Below the pieces are notes generated by a model that ran no database searches, had not been told where the DNA came from, and worked only from the letters and a program-made list of their open reading frames with translations. DNA of 64,000 bases from Heterodera schachtii (Eukaryota; Nematoda; Chromadorea; Rhabditida; Heteroderidae). Where the stretch lies: contig SIJG01000024.1 of NCBI GenBank assembly GCA_023374025.1, positions 195,602-259,601 of the forward strand. The letters are read 5' to 3'. A program made the position numbers and the translations under genes. Positions within the stretch are counted from its first letter, which is position 1. The number at the start of each line of letters is the position of its first letter. This document shows positions 44,769-55,365 of the stretch, in pieces.

Positions 44769-46420
44769 TCACTTTTTTGCGTCAATTTATTAAAAGGTTG
44801 ATAAAGTGGATGGAGCTGGTCCTGCGGACCAAAGGCATCGTCCGGCAATTAACAAATTTATGTGAAATTTGATATGAAAAATGTAGAGATCGACCTGGAC
44901 CTGGATCCAGGCCTGGGATGGGATTTTTAGTTTTTTAATTATTTTTTCTGCGGCTTTAACTCGACGAGAAATGCACGAAAAACACATTCTTTTTCGAAAA
45001 TTTTTCGTTTTTAGTGCCACTATTCATCACTAGGTATCACTATTTTGGAGCTTTGCCACTAAAAAAAATTATTTCGGAAGTTGGCCACTAAAATATTTTT
45101 TGCCACTATTTTGGCGTTTCGTCATTATTTTTGCCAATATTTTGGCATTTTTGGAAAACTAACCAAAAATTGCAATAAAAACGAAAAATACACCCTAAGA
45201 ATCGACCTAAAAAATTTTCAAAAATACACCCCTATGAATCGACCTAAAAATTTTCAAAAATACACCCCTAAGAATTGGAAAAATTTCACAAGAATTCTTC
45301 CCCCAATTTTTTTTTCTTGTTCAATATTTGCTAAAAAATATTTTGTAACTGCAATCAGTGAATAAAATCTTTTTCCTTAATTTTAAGTTATTTTCAAATT
45401 AAAATATCTATTTAAAAATTACACCCCTAAATTTGGAACTTTTTCGCCACTATTTTTGCCACTATTTTGGCATTTTTTGGTCACTATTTAGTTAATTATT
45501 TTGGATTTTTTATCACTAAAAATGCCATCCCTATTACCAACCCTTGGCTTCGGCCCCGGGAGATGAATTAAAATTCTATTAGGGGTGTAAATCCGGGGAA
45601 AAACCCAATCTGTACTAGGCCAACTCGTACTGTTTTTCGACAAAAAAAATCATCAACATTCTTGGTATCATTTGATAACCTTAACGTTCTCTATTTATCT
45701 GCAAAATGCAAAAAATTTTTATTGCTTTTCAAAAAAGTTATGATCAAAAATCATAAAAAAAATAATTGAAACTTTCCACTAATAATACATTTTTAATCGG
45801 ATTTCGATTCACGCCTTATCCTATTCTTGTCCAAATACCTATGTAAGAAAAAAAAGGTGCGCCGTTCTTACCAACCAATTTTAGTACATCCAATATTGGA
45901 ATGAATAATATAAGCCCGACTATTTTCTATAATAATTTCAGCGAAGGTCTCAGAATTTTAAAATTTTGGTGGAGATAAAAAAGCATTGCCTATTTTTGGG
46001 TGTCCCCAGTCAAAATTGATCCATCGAAAATGCCGTCGAATAAGGTCCCATGAACGGATGATGTTGGTTCACATAAAAATTAAGAATTTGAAACAAAGCT
46101 TAACCTAATCCCCACCTAAATTTTAATTCTAAAATTTTTGGTCCAGTTTGTGTAGGTATTTGAAAATCCAAACTTTTTGGACGGATTTCTTTTCTGTTTC
46201 TCCTAAATTTTATGTATTAAGGTATGGCATACCAAGGATGTGTCCTGTGTATGTAAAATCGTTTGTGGGCCGAAGTTTAAGATGAAAGGTCCTGAATTGA
46301 AAGGGTGAGAGAAGGAATATTGCAATATTTGCAGCACAAAATGAACCTATTGTAAGAATGGAAGTGTAATTGAACATCGGTCCGAATTATCTTCACATTG
46401 GAATCCCTATTTCGGAAGAA
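44769..46420. other. AT-rich intergenic with GCCACTATTTTGG repeats
   Basis: Between 45010 and 45540 the motif GCCACTATTTTGGC recurs, and AAATACACCCCTA(A/T)GAAT recurs at about 45188-45280. No coding sequence supported. Confidence 0.4.
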
Positions 46421-46540
46421 CCAGCCGAGGATGAACACAAATTTGGCTAACATTTAGGGGGAAAGCATTTGGATGTAAATGAATGCAAAAGGAAAATTCT
46501 ATTAAAAACTAATTAATGTCCCTAATTATGGATCTGATTC
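46421..46540 (+). pseudogene. Fragment copy from the MYBBP1A-like gene
   Basis: Matches 55854-55980 (part of exon 13 and adjoining intron), including GAAGAACCAGCCGAGGATGA and GCAAAAGGAAAATTCTATTA, with a small internal deletion. Confidence 0.85.
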
Positions 46541-46556
46541 CCTCTTCAATGACAGG

Positions 46557-46714
46557 TCAAAGAGCCACCGATTGACGTTACGCAGACCACGCCGTACTCG
46601 GAGCACCGCGAACCGATGGCCATTGGCATGCCGCCTCAGACACAAATGCCGCCCGCCCACCAGCAGCAGCAGCAGCCGATGGTTGGCAAAGTGCCGCCCC
46701 CGGCACAGTTTTAA
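46557..46714 (+). CDS. Orphan terminal-exon-like ORF (Pro/Gln-rich)
   Basis: Directly after an AATGACAG acceptor, a GC-rich open stretch encodes VKEPPIDVTQTTPYSEHR then MPPQTQMPPAHQQQQQ and ends at TAA. It looks like the 3' exon of a Pro/Gln-rich protein, but no upstream exons are visible and it is flanked by pasted fragments, so it is probably a captured exon from a gene outside the window. Confidence 0.35.
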
Positions 46715-46743
46715 TTGTGAGGAAGAACCGCTGATGATGGTCA

Positions 46744-47218
46744 AGATTAGAGATGGTAATTATATGCACATAAAATCGCAAAATATGCACCAAAAATTGC
46801 AAAATATGCACATAAAAAGTGAATAATATGCACATAAATTTTTCCAATTTGAGGGTATAATTTCTTCAAATTCGCTAAATGTAAAGTAAACGCTCAAAAA
46901 TGGTTAAATAATAATGTATTAAAATTCGTTAAATTTAATCAATATTTTCAAAAAATTTTATTAAAAAATGACTTTTTTGAAAATTTTCCGGTCTTTAGGG
47001 TCAAAAAGGCCAATTTAACTGATGGGGCCGTTCAATAGAGTTTTGAAAAAATGCCTAAATATGCACATAAAATATGCACGAAATGCCAAAATATGCAAAA
47101 ATATGCATATGGAAATTCATCCTAGAAGCTTCAAAACAAGCTAAAAACATGTTTTTCGTTCGTTTCAGGCCTCAAAGAGTCCAGGAAAAAAATGTGCATA
47201 TAATTACCAACCCTAGTC
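46744..47218. mobile_element. ATATGCAC-rich element with terminal inverted repeats
   Basis: Left end AGAGATGGTAATTATATGCA and right end its reverse complement (ATTACCAACCCTAGTC), about 27 bp; interior dense in ATATGCACATAAA. No ORF. Confidence 0.8.
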
Positions 47219-47648
47219 ATGATGGAGTGGGAGATGTTCAATTAAAATTTGTTATTTGTCTGTAATCGGCACAGACCACCCATTTTTGTTCGTTCCTTTT
47301 TGTTTTCTTTTGCTGGTGAAATGCATGTAAATTGAATTGCTACTGAAAAATTTGAAGCAACAATGCTTTTTGGGCGCACAAAAAGTAATTAATTGTGCGC
47401 GTGATTTAGCTTCTTTTGCCTCCTGGGATTGGCAAATAAGACTTGCCACCAACCTACAAATTTTTAAAATATTTATAATTATTTTTGAAACATTTATCAA
47501 AAAATTCCCTTCTTAAAGTAGATTCAGAAAGATTTACTCCAAACAAAAAACAAAACAGGCAGTGAAACAAAAATGGCACTTTTCAGCTAAAGTGGCCAAA
47601 AATAAAATAATTTTTTTGTTATCAACCTACCCATGTATACGCTACACA
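47219..47648. other. Intergenic
   Basis: No gene supported. Confidence 0.35.
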
Positions 47649-47728
47649 ACACATGTACACATTCATGAGTTTGTATTGTACATTCTTTTAATGCATGTAC
47701 AATACTACCCATGAATGTGTACACGTGT
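47649..47728. repeat. Long hairpin (about 35-bp arms)
   Basis: ACACATGTACACATTCATGA at 47649 is matched by the reverse complement CATGAATGTGTACACGTGT ending at 47728, with a loop of about 10 bases. Confidence 0.8.
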
Positions 47729-48249
47729 CATGTAACGTGTACACAGGCATTACATCATGGTCACTTAAATTGAAATTACAGTCATTGGCCACTTAAACTG
47801 AAAGGCGCAAAAAAGGAAAAGCAAAGTTTAAAATAAAAGAAATTTCGAGCAAAAATGAATTGATCACGTGATTTTGTGGTTAATTTCATCAAAGAGTTGC
47901 CAAATCGAAAATGAATTCAGGTCCAAAGTTCGCCTCAATTTTGTCATCGGGTTCAAGCAAAGTAACGAATGGAAAGAGTAAAGCACAATTAGCAGATGGA
48001 GAAAGGGAATATTCAGTTGAATCTGAACAAATGAAGCATTAAAAATAATATGTATTATTTTACGATTTCATAAAAACAATATATTCTTCTTAACAATGAG
48101 CCGATTTTAAAAATTCTCTCCGGCGCCACATTTTTAGCCATTGTCAAAATTATGAGCAAAATTTTGACAGAAAAAGGGTTGGCAGGAGTTGGTCCACCCA
48201 TCTTGTCAAGACAAATTCACAATTACGAAACTGTCGCTGATGACGGAAT

Positions 48250-48445
48250 AGGAACAAAACACAGCCGCCGAAACACAGTCGAGACACAACACAGCCGGGA
48301 ATAAATTTTAAAATTTGTTTTCAAATAGAAATTTTTCGAGAAAAGTCCAAGAAAATTTTCATAGAAAATTCAATGATAAAATTTGTTTGAAAATTTTTAA
48401 AAATTTATTGCCGGTTGTGTTTCTGTTGCTGTGTTTTGGGGTGTA
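48250..48445. mobile_element. Short fold-back element
   Basis: AAAACACAGCCGCCGAAACA near 48256 and its inverted partner TGTTTCTGTTGCTGTGTTTT near 48418-48438; inner AT-rich arms also pair. Confidence 0.6.
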
Positions 48446-48542
48446 CCGCGCTGATGCAAGGATTTGATTTTTGCGTTTTTGAACCTAGCACTCCTTCAAC
48501 TTATTTTAAAGCAATGACACATAATCATTTTTTATTTTCTGT

Positions 48543-50760
48543 TTACCAACCCAAACAATGTCCATTCCTCGTGAAAAGCAATTTCCTGTTTTCCAAAATG
48601 CCACATCCGAGCGTGTCATTTGCTGCGAAAGCATGTTCGGGATTCACGAAGCACTTGACACCGTCGACATAAAATCTGCCTTTGCTTCCATACGCGTAAG
48701 CAGACGTTGAAGCAAAGCATGTTCCAATAAGGTTTTTCGTATTTTTTAGGCCAAATCCAAAGCTGGCGGTACTGAAAAAGCAAAATCATGGAAAATAAAT
48801 TTTGCAAATCTCTTAATTTAATGCACGGGATCTGAACACGGACAACTGAGTACCGAAGTTATGGTACCGGGAAATTTCCGGTTTTGCCAGCCAAAAAGTC
48901 CCGGTTTTTCAACCAAAAATGTCCCGCTCTACTCTAATTTAATGCAATGCATCGATCAAAGAATATAATAATAAATAGTAAAAATGCATGCTACTATTAA
49001 GAGCATCCGAATTGTATTCGAATATATGTATATAAATATAATGAATGAATACTCCTACCGATTCATTTTTATGATGGTGATTTCAAAATAGAAGCGGACA
49101 GATGAAGAAGGAACGGCCAACAATAAGGAACGTTTTGCAAAGACAGTGCGGTCACCTTTGAAGAAAGATTGAGATTTAAACATTATTAAATGGTTATAAC
49201 AGTTCAATTTATCATAAAAATGTTTAATTTATGAAATTCCTTATAATTTTCTAGCAATTTAAATTTGACAGTAATTTTTCGGAAAAAGTTACCGGATTTT
49301 CCCGTTGCCGTATGGACGACTTTTAAGCTGTCGTCAGCTTGGAGTTGAGCATGACAGAAGATGTCATCCCAGCAATTGACTAAATTCTGATCATTTTGCA
49401 GCTGTGCAAATTGGTGGTCATTTGCTTGTGAAGTTGAAGCTGAAAAATGAAAGAAATTGATATTGCGTAAACTTTGATTCTCCAAAATTCAAAAGCACTT
49501 ATCGTAAACCTACCGTATTGGCCCGGCAGTTGTTTTTTTTAAAGAATTCACAAGCCAAAATTGATAAAAAAATTAAATCATGACAATGAGCACAATTTAC
49601 TATCTCAAAATCGTTTTACGGCGCGAGCTGTGTGGGACTGAATCCCGCGGGATTAATCCCGCAATTTTGGGAATCCCTCAAAATCCCACCCGGCGGATTA
49701 AGTGGCGCACTGGGCTCTCTGAACACCGTTACCTTTCTTTGCCAATGGCTCCGTTTCCTCATCAGCCTGTTTCTGCACCCGTTCTTTCATTTGCTTTTCC
49801 AATTCACTGATCCGTTCAAAAATTGCCTTCTTCTGATCATTTTGCAACTGTTCGAATTGTTCAACGGAAACTTAAAAAGAGAAAAATTAATTTTAAAACA
49901 ATAATTTATGATTGTAATTATTCATCGTAAACCTACCGTATTTTTCCTGCTGTTGGAAATTTTCCACTTCACTGATCCGTTCGAAAAGTTTCTTCTGATC
50001 ATTTTGCAACTGTTTGAGTTGATCGTTGATCATTGCTAAAACATGGTAAAAAATGATTCAATCGGTTTTTTTAAATAAAAAGTATGCTTTATCATAATGC
50101 TACCGATAGTCGGCCCTTGTTTTTCCAATTCGTTGACGCGTTCCAAAAGTTTCTTCTGATCATTTTGCAATTGTGTGAATTGATCAGCAGAAACTAAAAA
50201 AAAAGTTTTTTTGAATTTATTTTCGATTTTATTTCTTATTTTCGTTACCGTATTTTCCCTTCTCGTCCTCTTTTGGTGAAATTTCGCCTGATAATAAAAA
50301 CAAAGAATTTAATGTGTTTTTATTTTTTTAAATTCAAAAAACAAACCCCAACAAATCGATGCATAAGAGAAGGTTTCGATTGCTTTCATTCGTTGATTGA
50401 ATTCATCGGCAGAAACTAAAAAATTGAAAAATTATTCTTCAATGACTGGTCGTAAAATGTTTTTTTCATCAAAATTCAAAAGCACTTATCGTAAACCTAC
50501 CGTATTGGCCGGGCAGTTGTTTTTTTTCTAATGCGTTGATCCGTTCCAAAATTGCCTTCTGATCATTTTGCAGCTGCGCGAATTGTTCGACGGAAACTTA
50601 AAAATGATGGAAATTTTTTTTATTTTTTTGTGAAAAGAAGGCAACCTAATGAACCCAAATATGTTCGGTAAGATTCGAAAAGCCTTTTCCTCACTCAAAA
50701 TTCAAAAGCATCACTTCACCCCTTACCGTTATTCGGTTCATTCGCTGAATTTGAAGACAT
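48543..50760 (-). CDS. SPRY-domain protein with repeated coiled-coil exons (SPRYSEC-like family, no signal peptide)
   Basis: Ten exons: 50727-50760, 50501-50596, 50347-50415, 50249-50287, 50104-50193, 49937-50035, 49733-49870, 49293-49439, 49059-49155, 48543-48771; 345 residues, all phases closing. The N-terminus (MSSNSANEPNNG) is not hydrophobic, so secretion is not predicted. Four exons encode variants of the unit QFxQLQNDQKKxxxERI.ELEK, a short coiled coil; every intron from 1 to 8 is phase 1. The SPRY domain begins NCWDDIFCHAQLQADDSL, continues GDRTVFAKRS, RFYFEITI, SFGFGLKNTKNLIG, AYAYGSKGRFYVDG and ends TLGCGILENRKLLFTRNG. SPRY folds bind protein partners; secreted SPRYSEC effectors of cyst nematodes belong to this expanded family. 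A decayed exon remnant lies at 49505-49545. Confidence 0.8.
49505..49545 (-). pseudogene. Decayed extra coiled-coil exon
   Basis: Encodes the end of the unit (KKQLPGQY) plus the donor and following intron of exon 2 (50501-50596), but its first half is lost. Confidence 0.7.
49625..49720. repeat. CGGGATTAATCCCG-type repeat in SPRY gene intron 7
   Basis: GAATCCCGCGGGATTAATCC palindromic block, related to 11650-11790 and 41270-41450. Confidence 0.55.
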
Positions 50761-51857
50761 TTTTATAAATTATATAATTGTTTCTTAAACATGCAGATTA
50801 GTAATTAGTTTAGTTACATATGAACAGTATTTAGGAGCCCAAAAATGTAGATGTCGGAAGTGAAAAGTTTCCAAAAATTTGGTATTGGAATTATCCACCG
50901 GTTTATTCTTACCACAAAAAAAGGAATGGGTGGAGGGGGGGGGGGGGGGGGTTTGTGAGCTCTGGTGCATTTTCGACGTCCCATCAATGTCTATCCATCC
51001 TGTTTTTTTTGACAAAAACATTTCGAACTAAGTCAAAGTTTACATTCAGAATTTGCTTAAGTATACAAAACTTCTATGGGTTTTAATCCTTCGTTAGATG
51101 CTAAGAATGTGGACCTTCTTAATCAAGTAAGGAAAAAGGTTATGTTGTCCTAAGAAAGTGAGGATGGTGATTGATGATTGACACCCCATCATACATATCA
51201 TGTGTATTTACATATCGGCGATTGTGTTTCTGTCCTGCATTTGTAGAGAAAGAACAGAGTGAGAAAGATTGATAGTGAGAGAAAAAGAAACAGAGAGGGA
51301 GAGAAAGAGAGAGACTGACGCGGATCGTGCAAAGGAGGGGGGAGGGGGGCGAGTGTCCAAATTTCCGAAGGGGTTCCAACATGCAAACTAATTATAATTT
51401 TTCTTTAAAATTTGAATATTCCAAAAAAAAAAAAACAATCGCTTCAAAAACTTTTTCAAATAAAAATTTTGTCCCAAAAAATCCGCGCCGCGCAAAAAAA
51501 AACCACGCGGTCACCGATTCAGCAGTCGCGAAAAAAAGGCCGCAAATCGCGGTCACTTCCCACCCCTGGTAGAAACCACTCCATTGCCAAAATCACATCA
51601 CACACTGTTGTTATGCCGATTTATGCTTATGTTTATTTGCCAGTTTAAATATGATGTGCATGTAAATGAAATACCTACATAACAAAGAAAATGAGGTCAG
51701 AGAATCAAACAAAAAAAGAAAACGGAACGTAAAGCCATAGGAAAAAATTATGAAGAAATTAAATGATTAATGAATTTACAAAGCAAATGATCGCATGGAT
51801 TTAAAGTTAGGTTAGGCCACTCTCTACACACACATTTCGGTCGCTTCCTTGCCCCAT
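50761..51857. other. Intergenic
   Basis: A 14-15 base G run near 50937-50950 and a purine-rich GAGA tract near 51265-51315. No gene supported. Confidence 0.4.
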
Positions 51858-54580
51858 TCATCTGACAATCGACTGCACCAAGTGTCCGCCCCTCTCGGCC
51901 CCGCGGGTGGACGTCGGCGTTGTCTGCCATTGGTGTTTCGGCACCACCGGCGGCACTGCCCCATTGTTGTCCAACCGAGCAGCCGGCCCATCGTACATTT
52001 CCGTCCAATAGGCCTGGAACAATAAACAGTTTTCAAATTTATTTGAGAAAATTCCATTTTCAACCCTTGCACTGAAATTCCGGACCCCCCCCCCCCTCCC
52101 CCAAAAACACCCACATGGTCCAGGCTGAGCAGTGCCTGCATGATTTGGATCTGATTGGTGGCTTCCGTCATGTACACGGTGCCCTGTTGCTGGTGTTTGT
52201 CCTGCACGGTCAGCAGCCGCGAGTTGGTGCCCACCACAGTCGGGCCGAGCACTTTGGCCAAGTTGGTCAGCGGCATCTGTGACGAGAATGAAATGTTAAA
52301 GAGATTGGACTTTGCTTAGTTTATGAAATGGGGTCCAAATTGTCTTTAAAATCTATCGAATTCCATCCCGGCCCCCTCTTACAAAATGTGCTACCTGATT
52401 TTCGTTGGAATGTATCGCAACCCTTTGCCAATGCGCACACAAAAAAGCCAACTGAAAACGAACATAGGCAATATTTTTTGTCCAATTTGTCTCCGTTTTC
52501 CAGCCCAATTACCGTGTCCCGATGTGGCATCGGCAATTCCTCAACGAACGTCTTCAGCTGCGCCTCGTCTCCCTCAATGGCTGCCTTCAGAAATTCCCTG
52601 TAGGAGGACAGAGGGATGAGTGGCTCCTGGCAAAATGAGATAAATTATTAGAAATGAAATAAAATAATTTAAGCCATCCAAGATTTAAGGGATTGTTTAC
52701 CAGCATCAAAAAATATTTCAAAATGCCAAACTCGAATTTTTTTTCCCATTTTTCAAAAACCCATCCCTTTATAGCAACTAACCCGACAGTCGCGCAGGAA
52801 CTTCTTGATGTAGCCGGTGATGGTCTCCGGGTCAGTTTGGTCCAATTTCGGCACGAATTTCGAGTTGAATTGGTCCTTCAACTTCTTCACTTCGGAGTCA
52901 CAACTAAACAAAATCACCCAATTTAATTTAACTTTTATTGGAAAATCCTAAAAAATCGGCGAGTCAAATACAATAACTGTACGCAAAACATACCCCGGCA
53001 CTCGGTACAACCCGACGGTGTCGAGGAAGCCTTGCTCAAGCGCGTACACACAACGGATGATTTGGCCAGGGATGCGGGGTGGCAGCACCGGTGCCAGGTC
53101 GCCCAGCGTTGGCCGATGTCGGTTGTTGCAGCGTTGCGGTGTCGGCACCATTGGCACACACAGCGGCGGTGCCAACTGGCGACAATGCTCATGCACCTGG
53201 AGTTTGCATTCTGCATGGGAAAAAGCAGGGTTAGCATGAAAACTTTTAGAATTTTAAAGCCCCCCTCCACCAAAAAAGGGCTTTTTTCAAAATGTCGCAA
53301 AAAAAATATAAATGCCTCCACCGGAACAACGGAAGCCGCGAATGCCGAGCCCACGGGCGCACACGCCACAACAGGAGAACGCGGCACTGAACAGGTTGCT
53401 GACGGGCACGTAAGTGTGCACGCATTGGTTGATCGGTTTGCCCTTGGTCCAACCGCGGCTGACACACGGACGGGGCGGACCGAAATGCCTGAAATTTTGG
53501 GGACTTGGATTTGGCCTTTGTATTCATTCCTACATGTTCAATGTGCTGATTTGCTTGGCCGACATCGCTGCCTTGTGAAGCTGTTGTTGTTGCAGATTTT
53601 CACTCGTCGGCGGCTCGTACACATTCGACTCGGACATTGACCGGTTCTTCACCAGACGGCCCGACATAGCCTTTGACGGACGACTTCGCTAAAACGGAGA
53701 CGGGGAAAATGCCACAAAAACAATCCGAGTGTGATATTTGTCGAAAATGCACACATTTTTTGCATTTTGCCCCGTTTGAACCTGTCGCTGTTGGTGTTCT
53801 CCATCGGATTCGGTGCTTTCGTCGACTGCAAATTTTCGCTGCTCTTCATTAATTTTTACAATGCGACGCGAACGCTTTGACGGTCCCGCCGCGGAGGACT
53901 GCACAAACGGCGAACTTGAGCGACGTTTGCCCTTCTGGGTGGTTCTGGAAAATCAAAATTTACAGTTTTTTTTAAATTCCGATTAAATTTCCAATTTTTT
54001 TTTAATCCCGACCTGACATTACTGCGGAGGGCCTCGGGACGCATTTTTTGGTCGGCGTTGCACTGCTGGCGACCCACCGCATTCTAATAAACGATAATCG
54101 GTCCACGAAATTTGCCAAAACAAAAACCTGCAGTTCGTTGTTCGCCGCCTGGAAAACGCGTTGATGTTCCTCCAGCTCGGCATTCAACGAGTCGACTTTG
54201 GCACATTTTGCTGCCAAATCGGCTTGGAGTTGGCGGACCATCTCTTTGTTTTGGTCCAGTGCCAATTCGTAATTGCTGAAAAATTTTGATAAAATTATTC
54301 CCAAAAATTGCGTTTCTTACCCAATCTGACGCTTCAGTCGACTGATTTGGTCAAGCAAACCATGGTTTTCTTGGACTGAATTGAACAGAAGTCGGCGTGA
54401 TTGTTCCAGCTGATCCAAGAGATGGATGACAACTAAAAAATGGCTTAAAAATAACTAAAAATGAATGTAACACGAACTGTTCGGGTTGTACACCGTTTTA
54501 TTTCCTTGTTTATAAATTCGGGCCCACAATTCCGACACGTTCAGTGTGTCTGCTTGCAATTTGCCTTCTTTTCCACTCAT
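51858..54580 (-). CDS. cyk-4: CYK-4 / MgcRacGAP (RACGAP1) homologue
   Basis: Thirteen exons: 54478-54580, 54321-54432, 54128-54275, 54013-54083, 53782-53944, 53534-53688, 53322-53488, 52994-53210, 52793?-adjusted 52783-52903, 52513-52626, 52422-52451, 52115-52276, 51858-52013; 572 residues (human RACGAP1 632). Residues about 35-125 form the coiled coil (LDQLEQSRRLL, QLQADLAAKCAKVDSLNAEL) that binds the kinesin-6 partner in centralspindlin. A Ser/Arg linker (KRSRRIVKINEEQ) follows, then a C1 domain (CCGVCARGLGIRGFRC, CKLQVHEHC) and the RhoGAP domain with arginine finger GLYRVPG, KKFLRDCREPLIPLSSY, and MPLTNLAKVLGPTVVG. Centralspindlin organises the central spindle and activates RhoA signalling in cytokinesis. 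Introns are GT-AG. Confidence 0.95.
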
Positions 54581-55365
54581 TAATCAATTATGTATATATG
54601 TATATTTTAGAGGAAGTTAGTTTTGCTAAAATTTTAAAAAAATTTATTTATATATTAGCCTTTTATACTTTGTTATGCAATGTGGGTGGTAATGGCAATG
54701 AAACAAATCGATTAGCACGTAAATTAGGGGTCATTAGGAAGGGAAGGGAAGAGGCAAAACATGAAACAGAAAACGATGCCACGAAATTACGCTCTCACAA
54801 ATGAACAGCCAAAAAGAAAACGGCATTCTCCTATTTTTTAAATTCAAATTTAGCGCGCTTTCTGCTCTCTGTCACTTTTCGGCACCTACAACTCAAACAA
54901 ACCCACACAAAGCAAAAGCCATGCATAGGCTTATATTTTTGTAATTGTAGCTTCTTCGTGGTTTAACCTATAAGCACCAGGGATGGCATTCCGATGCCCC
55001 AAAAATTTTCGAAAATCGGAATTCCGAGGCCTTAAAAGTTTTCGGAAATCGGAATTCCGACCCCAAAAACGTCGGAATTCCGTGCCATCCCTGATAAGCA
55101 CCGCTCGACTGTAAAATTCAATAATATTTTCAGAACTTGAACAAATTGGCAAGTTTTGGTAAAAAACGCCAAAAGTGACGGACGACCCCCCCTCCCGCCC
55201 ACAAAAGTAGAGCCAAAATAGCTGCGTATAAAATTAATATGCAACAAAATTTCAACAAATTTATAGTACCACAATAGGTGGGCGGGCCAACAAACAAAAA
55301 AAGAAAACAACAAAAACATGGTGGTCCGTATCATTGGCACTGTGCCATATCCATAATTTCCTTCG
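54581..55365. other. Intergenic, with MITE and MYBBP1A 3' flank
   Basis: No gene supported apart from the MITE at 54976-55095. About 55290-55365 (minus-strand 3' UTR of the MYBBP1A-like gene) is shared with 20055-20145. Confidence 0.4.
54976..55095. mobile_element. GGAATTCCGA-type MITE, copy 3 (complete)
   Basis: Ends CAGGGATGGCATTCCGA and, inverted, GAATTCCGTGCCATCCCTG; internal GGAATTCCGA(G/C)GCC repeats. The best-preserved member of the family. Confidence 0.85.
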
